Source: Thereva unica (Eukaryota > Arthropoda > Insecta > Diptera > Therevidae). Taken from it: 64,000 nucleotides of DNA. Shown here in pieces: positions 58,902-64,000 of the stretch. Positions within the stretch are counted from its first letter, which is position 1; each line of letters starts with the position of its first letter. The DNA lies in NCBI GenBank assembly GCA_949987705.1, contig OX465283.1, forward strand, positions 5,126,207-5,190,206, given 5' to 3'. A program made the translations under genes and the position numbers. The notes under the pieces were generated by a model. That model was given only the letters and a program-made list of their open reading frames with translations, searched no databases and was not told the origin of the DNA.

Positions 58902-58911
58902 CACTAAATGA

Positions 58912-59126
58912 CCACTATGCTGAAGACGAGTCGTCAGGAAACGACAAGTCGTTTGAGTTTAAGAAAGTGACGTTTCAGTCTAATTACGACTTTCAGCACA
59001 GGGGCCTAGAGTGGAAATTCTTGACTTCAGGCCCCTATACTGCGAGTCGTGATTCGACTAAAACGTCACTTTTATCAACTCAAGCGACTTAGCGTGTCAT
59101 GACGACTCGATTTTCAGCGCAGAGCA
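58912..59126. repeat. Long-hairpin MITE, family 2, diverged full copy
   Basis: Same plan as 56,651: TGCTGAAGACGAGTCGTC ... AAAGTGACGTTTCAG ... ACGACTTTCAGCACAGGGGCC, spacer, then the inverse ending GACTCGATTTTCAGCGCAG. More diverged. It inserted 10 bp from the MITE at 58,507. Confidence 0.8.
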
Positions 59127-59159
59127 TTAATTTTGACATGATTCTTGCGGCCCCAATCA

Positions 59160-59560
59160 AGAATGAGTTCGATGTTCCTCTTTATAGAGTTGATGAGTTT
59201 ACATGCTTGTCTCATAATGTCGAAAGCGTAGAAATACCGTAGAATACCGTCATCAGTAAAATTGTGAAATGGGTTGGAGGGAATTAAAAGCAGATTATTT
59301 AAGAAGGAAAAGAGCGGATGATAGAATTAGCTTCTGAGGAGCACCGGCCGAGATAGTGTGGAGTTTAGATTCGGCATTATCCAAAAATGCCTTGATTGAA
59401 CCGCCCAAAAGAAAGGAAGGTTCTTTTGAGAAATGTGAAAGTAGGGGCAGATGATGGGTAAGGGAAGCTCTGTCTATGCAATGGTCCAAGTTAACAAGAG
59501 GTGAGTCAACTTCGACGAAGTACTGTGTTAGATGAGATGCGAGAAACATTGATGCCATTT
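59160..59560 (-). mobile_element. LINE reverse-transcriptase relic
   Basis: Minus-strand frame contains SKLHTISAGAPQKLILSSAL followed by FLL, a degraded version of the SAGVPQGSVLSPxLF motif, preceded by FLLGGSIKAFLDNAE-like sequence. Clade uncertain, probably jockey. Confidence 0.5.
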
Positions 59561-59829
59561 GAGCAATTTAGCCAAGGTACATTATGAACGTTGAAATTAC
59601 CACGTTGCGAATTTTATATCGTAGTTCTTCTAAACATTAACCATGGGACGTTATTTGCCGCATATGCTAACTGTTCCGAGGCTGTTTTTTTCGATTCCAT
59701 AACAATAGTTATTTTCCGAGGAAAGGTTGTCAACCTCTTGCCAACCCTCCTCTACTACGAAGACGGGTCCCCAATTCCGCTCCTTCTTCCAATGGCAGTT
59801 CGATGTGAAGAGTAATGTCTCTGCATCGG

Positions 59830-60080
59830 CTACAACCCCATCCTTTCATCTTTTCAGGCTGTATCTCTTTCGACGATGCCAGTGAAAACCTTCTTCACTG
59901 CTCTGTCTTCCGGCATGCGATCGACATGTCCAGCCCAGCGAAGTCGATTGAGTTTTATGAACGTCCCTAAGTCTACGTCGTCATAGATTTGATATAACTC
60001 GATACTATATCTGATTCTCCATGTTCCTTCCGAACAAATTGGGCCTATAATGCTTCTCAAAATCTTCCTTTAAAAGTAAT
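59830..60080 (-). mobile_element. RTE-like LINE (type b), C-terminal relic
   Basis: Minus-strand frame: MRSIIGPICSEGTWRIRYSI, KLNRLRWAGHVDRMPEDRAV and KKVF, matching the RIYGP ... LRLRWAGHIQRM region of the element at 54,730. Confidence 0.7.
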
Positions 60081-60233
60081 TTAGCATGTCCTCTATTCTT
60101 TGCGTGAACGTTCATGTTTCACTTCTGCAGCCGTAGTGAAAATATGGGCGAGATACGCCTCTTATTTCTGTTACGAAAAATACGTTACATTATCCCCAGT
60201 AGCGGCACCATAATTTAACTTTTTCCAACTCAA

Positions 60234-60281
60234 CATCGACCCACGGTATACAGAAACGTTTCTGTATACCGTGCATCGACC
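60234..60281. repeat. 32 bp perfect palindrome flanked by 8 bp direct repeats
   Basis: CATCGACC (60,234-60,241) and CATCGACC (60,274-60,281) flank 60,242-60,273. The left half CACGGTATACAGAAAC is followed immediately by its exact reverse complement, with no spacer. This is the arrangement of a target-site duplication around an insertion made only of two terminal inverted repeats. Confidence 0.95.
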
Positions 60282-60766
60282 TACCTTTCAACCCTCTTCG
60301 AGGATTGCATGAGAAAATGGGGCACCTAAATCTGTCACTAGCTAGACGATCTATAATTGTTGCCGCCAATCCCACTTAGTTTCATAAATTTTTTCTTTTA
60401 CGTCGTAACAGAAAAAATAAATTGAGAAATCATACAACTAATTACTTCGTAAATAAAACATTCGCGATAACGATCCTTTTGAATAAAAAAAATAAAAATT
60501 GTGGTTCAAAATTATGTAAACTACAGTGGAAGGTCACTTAAATATTTTCGTTAATTCTAGACATGAACCGGTCTTGTCACATGATAATTAACGAAAATGG
60601 CTGCTTTCATATCACACGCACACATGTTAACATATTGCAAATCCAGATGTCAAAGATCGTGGTGGTGTGAATTAGTGTGGATTTTTAGAAAAGTCAGAAT
60701 TTCCCTCGCTCAAAAATTTTCGCGATTTCATTAACTTTCTTGACTTAAAATTAACAAGTTACAATA

Positions 60767-63700
60767 ATGTTCGAGGATGCGGATAATTTTGCAGATATTT
60801 TCCGCGGCGGTTTACCGTATTACCTGCTAATAACGCTACCAATTCTAATTATTTGCTCATCTAATCCGGTGCTGGCCTCGAGCGAGTTTGCGGTTCAGCG
60901 AATGTCACAATTCGACGTTCATGGAGTTTCTTATGGTATCTTATGATTATTTACATTTTAATTAGGAAACTTTTATTCCTAATGGCTTGAGAGTGATTTA
61001 GCATTTTCGTGTATAAAATTGGTAATATTTGGACATGGGTTTTTGAGGTTATGGAAAGTGGTTTTATTAGCTTTAGCTGGATGTCGTCGTCTGGTGCCTT
61101 GATATTTATTTCAGGTCATAAATTACTGTGGGAAAGTTTTATTTTTAACTGGGTACCAAACATGCTTGCAATGATTATACTATTTTCATGCCTTAACATA
61201 ACAGAGAAGAACTTTTACGGAATCACCTGAGAACTAGGACAATGTTATTTACGGCCTTAATTCAATTAAAAAAAAATTATATGTAATTTTTTTTCAAAAA
61301 GTATATATTAAAATATTTCCAAGAGACTATATGATACATTCATCAATACGCAAGATCTTATTACATATTTTATTATTATTTAAGGCTGCCGAGCATCTGC
61401 CCTTAATTTGGAAGCAAAGTCCCTTTACACTTGGAGCACATCGAGACATTGTGTAGTGACACGGTACCTAAAATATTAACATTTTCAAGCTTCCTAATAT
61501 AAAAAATGATTTTAAGGTTTCAAGATATGTCCATTGACCAATTCAAGGAAATTCGTGCCAAAGCCGGCGGGCTAGTAATCCTTCTACCAGAAGATATCTC
61601 TTCAATTAATCGCGATGAAAAAGAGGTAATCATTAAGGATTTTATCACTTTTTTAAACATATAATGGTATTTTAGGACCTCTTTCTCCTCGAACAATCAA
61701 TGATGAGCCAAGTGTCTCCAATTCCTATTTATTTTTCAACATACAACAAAGAATTACTTAAGATAGTAGAAGACGTAACACATAGCACCGATGCAAATGC
61801 GGCATCATCAAAATCACGTGAATCAGCCCTGTCTGAGCTTATTAACTCAATATCTGCAAATGGATATCAAATCGTTGTTTCTGGCTCAAGCCATACCGCT
61901 AACAAGCAAAGCAAAGTACCCATTATACAAGGGGAGCTGGCTCCTTTGAAGAATATAAAAACTACAGGAGATATGGATGTCAATAGTAAATTGCCACTTA
62001 TTATTGTCGTTGCTCACTTAAATACTTTCGGGCTTTATAATGTAAGTAAACGTAAATCATGGCTTTTAATATTTGTACTAAAATTTATATTTCTTTCAGG
62101 AATATTTATTTAATGCTGACACTGCCGTCCTTTTAACATTAGCAGACTTGTTTAGTAAGCTGCATAATACTGTAAACGCTGTACCAAAAAATCGATTAAT
62201 GTTCATTATTTCGGAATCTGGGCCATTACTTAATTTCCAAGGAACTAAAAAATGGTTGGATGAAAATACACAAGTTCAAGTAAGTATTTTTTGACTCCAT
62301 GCTGAAAGATCTGGATAGAATCATTGTACAAACGATGGATCAAACCATACCTAAGACTGAAAAACAAGACTGCATCGACTGTTACAGGAATTCCACAATT
62401 GACAGCCAACAAATACAGAAAAGTTTACTGCTCTCGAGACTTAAATTGAAGATGAGCAGGACAGAGCAGTGTACGACGGAGGTTCGACCTGGAGAACCAG
62501 GCATTATTAAATCATCTGCACAGAGAATCAAAGAAATCAGAAACACAGAGATCTGAGGATCGACATTTATTCGAATTCAGATTGCCCAGCAGACAATGGG
62601 TAAATTCAAAAACTCATCACTGCCGCATCAATGCAGAATTCAGCTACAAACTTCAAATTGAACCGAAAAATACCCGTGATATATCCGATCCCGAAAAAAA
62701 TAAAGTTAGCTCAAACCCTGCTAATCTCCGATCAGCAAGCTTTCTTCCAAACATCAGTGAAGTATTTGAAGTTGTAATTAATCGGTCCCAGTCAAGCTGG
62801 GTTGAGAAAAATAAAATAATTCCGGGCAACAAGTTCGGATTCCGAGCGGAACATGGCTCTATCCATGGTTGCGCAAAATTGGTGTCGGCCATAGACTGGA
62901 ACTTCAGTAAAAAACAGCGTATGGGAACATGGCTTGTCGACTTGGAGGTTTTCGACTCAGTGTGGTATAAAATGAGCGATCTCCTGCTTCGCGTGATCTG
63001 TGACATGATATGGTAAAAAATGGGAATTTTACCGCACAGGTCTTTGAAATTAAAAACGGGTTGCAACTCTGTGAACTCAACGCTGCTCTTCAAAATTTAT
63101 ATAAAGCGATCTAGTTGGATCCCTTCCGAGCGCCCTAACTATCACGGACGACCTCACTATATACAGGTCAGGACTGAAGAGTCGCGTAATCCAGACGCTA
63201 CTACAACACGACTTCGAGGAAATCGAGCTTTATGCTGATGATTGGAAATCGAAAATCTATCATGCGAAACGATCCTCTTTAGGGCTCTTCTTAATAAAGC
63301 TTCACGCGATGTTATGAGGAACTGGAGAGTTTTATATGCGAAGCCATGCGGGACAGACGCTGGTAAAGAAAACCAAGATTAAGTATCTAGGAATTGGATC
63401 AGTACGTGTTTTACGAGAGTCATATACGTGCTGCAATAGTCAAAGCCCGTAAGGCTTTCCTTTCCAAATGATGAAAAAGCTTTTTTAGTAAACACCTCAA
63501 CTCCAGAGTTAAAGTGAATTGCTGCAAGACCTTAGTCAGACCGGTACATGCCTACGGCTGTCGCGTATGGTGAAATATATCACCGTCATATATGGAGAAG
63601 ATGAGGGTGTTCGAAAGACAATGCTTAAGCATGTATAAAACACCCGAATCGAGTTTCAAAAAATTCCATTCCAATGATTTCCTATACAGAAAAGCAGCAG

Positions 63701-64000
63701 CCATGAAGATAAGACAATCTCATAATCAGATTGATTCGAAATCACGTTGTAAAAGCGACAGAGAGCAGCAATCGAGTCATTACAGAACTCCTTACACACT
63801 CTGTAGTCATCTGACTTAGGAGCCTGGACCAATATTGAATCTTAGAAGAGTGAAATTTCATATCCATGCTTAAAACTCTGTGCAACGTCGTTTTTGGTAT
63901 CATCAAAGTCAATGCATTCTAGCTTACGGACAAATTCTTGGCGAATACCAGAAAGTGTTGTATCCTCTGCGAGCTGTGGTGCACGAATCGTTAGCTTTAC
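60767..64000 (+). CDS. Ncln: Nicalin, 5' part (continues past the window)
   Basis: Nicalin is an ER membrane protein of the nicastrin/aminopeptidase-like family that partners TMEM147 and NOMO in membrane-protein biogenesis. Plus-strand exons: 60,767-60,935; 61,385-61,463; 61,517-61,625; 61,676-62,041; 62,100-62,279, giving 301 residues in frame. The N-terminus has a hydrophobic signal segment (LPYYLLITLPILIICSS), then EFAVQRMSQFDVHGVSYG, CRASALNLEAKSL and WSTSRHCVVTR (exon 2), AGGLVILLPEDI (exon 3), LPLIIVVAHLNTFGLYN (exon 4, aligned to the family's IVIVAHYDAFG) and NFQGTKKWLDEN (exon 5). The substitution of HYDAFG by HLNTFG removes acidic metal-ligand-like positions, as expected of a non-catalytic homologue. 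Intron 1 is 449 bp, introns 2-4 are 50-58 bp; intron 5 starts at 62,280 and holds a LINE. No further exon is visible before the edge. Confidence 0.93.
62300..63830 (+). mobile_element. Jockey-like LINE in nicalin intron 5
   Basis: Sense to nicalin. Broken frames show FLPNISEVFEVVINRSQSSW, PGNKFGFRAEHGSIHGCAKL and TWLVDLEVFDSVWY (RT), then MEKMRVFERQCLSMYKTPES and FKKFHSNDFLYRKA (C-terminus). The last block matches the rev7 intron element at 31,679-32,490, so they are one family. Many stops. Confidence 0.75.
63842..64000 (-). CDS. 3' end of an unrecognised coding sequence (partial)
   Basis: From the window edge the minus strand is open for 52 residues (VKLTIRAPQLAEDTTLSGIR..., ending GYEISLF) to a TAA at 63,842-63,844. 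It is balanced in composition, not low-complexity, and begins right after the jockey-like LINE. I do not recognise it. It could be the last exon of a gene nested antisense in nicalin intron 5, or of another mobile element. Confidence 0.4.
   Translation of the reverse strand, partial: VKLTIRAPQLAEDTTLSGIRQEFVRKLECIDFDDTKNDVAQSFKHGYEISLF

Noticed and set aside
1..64000. CRISPR array, rRNA gene or intact tRNA gene
   Set aside because: No regularly spaced direct repeats and no rRNA cores; the single tRNA-like sequence is damaged. The DNA is eukaryotic.

Overview
The window is nuclear DNA of an insect, most likely a higher fly (Diptera, Brachycera). It is AT-rich, genes are split by many 50-66 bp introns, the recognisable proteins are closest to Drosophila forms (Cbp20, Prx5, Rev7, Mks3, nicalin), and the transposon load is heavy: copia, LOA/I-like, jockey-like and RTE-like LINEs, mariner relics, and several inverted-repeat MITE families. 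I could not fix the genus.

Bases 1 to about 30,500 are gene-poor and consist mostly of decayed transposons and MITEs. The only likely host coding pieces there are a minus-strand first coding exon at 27,580-27,717 and a tentative plus-strand one at 28,364-28,395. They face away from each other about 650 bp apart; neither could be named.

Bases 30,600 to 64,000 are a compact run of host genes opened up by transposons. In order: rev7/MAD2L2 (minus), Prx5 (plus), Ccdc134 (minus), Cbp20 (minus), a frameshifted second copy of Ccdc134 (minus), Mks3/meckelin (TMEM67, minus, 11 coding exons, 936 codons, 15.4 kb) and the 5' part of nicalin (plus, running off the edge). Splicing was worked out by eye from reading phase, GT/AG sites and family conservation; all phases close. 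rev7 and Prx5 are divergent over about 530 bp, Prx5 and Ccdc134 are convergent, and Mks3 and nicalin are divergent. I see no operon-like functional link: the roles are translesion synthesis/checkpoint, antioxidant, secretory factor, cap binding, ciliary transition zone and ER membrane biogenesis.

Transposons sit in only a few introns (Mks3 introns 1, 5 and 8, Prx5 intron 2, rev7 intron 1, nicalin intron 5). The rest remain 50-92 bp, apart from nicalin intron 1 at 449 bp. Mks3 intron 5 is a stratified nest: an old RTE-like LINE, a hairpin MITE inside it, and a young, apparently intact 4.5 kb copia-type element with matching 175 bp LTRs and a perfect 5 bp target duplication. Most unusual are a 32 bp perfect palindrome flanked by a perfect 8 bp direct repeat (60,234-60,281), two dispersed hairpin families (three copies of about 105 bp and four of about 210 bp), a GC-AG intron in Cbp20, and a local duplication that brings a dying Ccdc134 copy up to the 3' end of Mks3.
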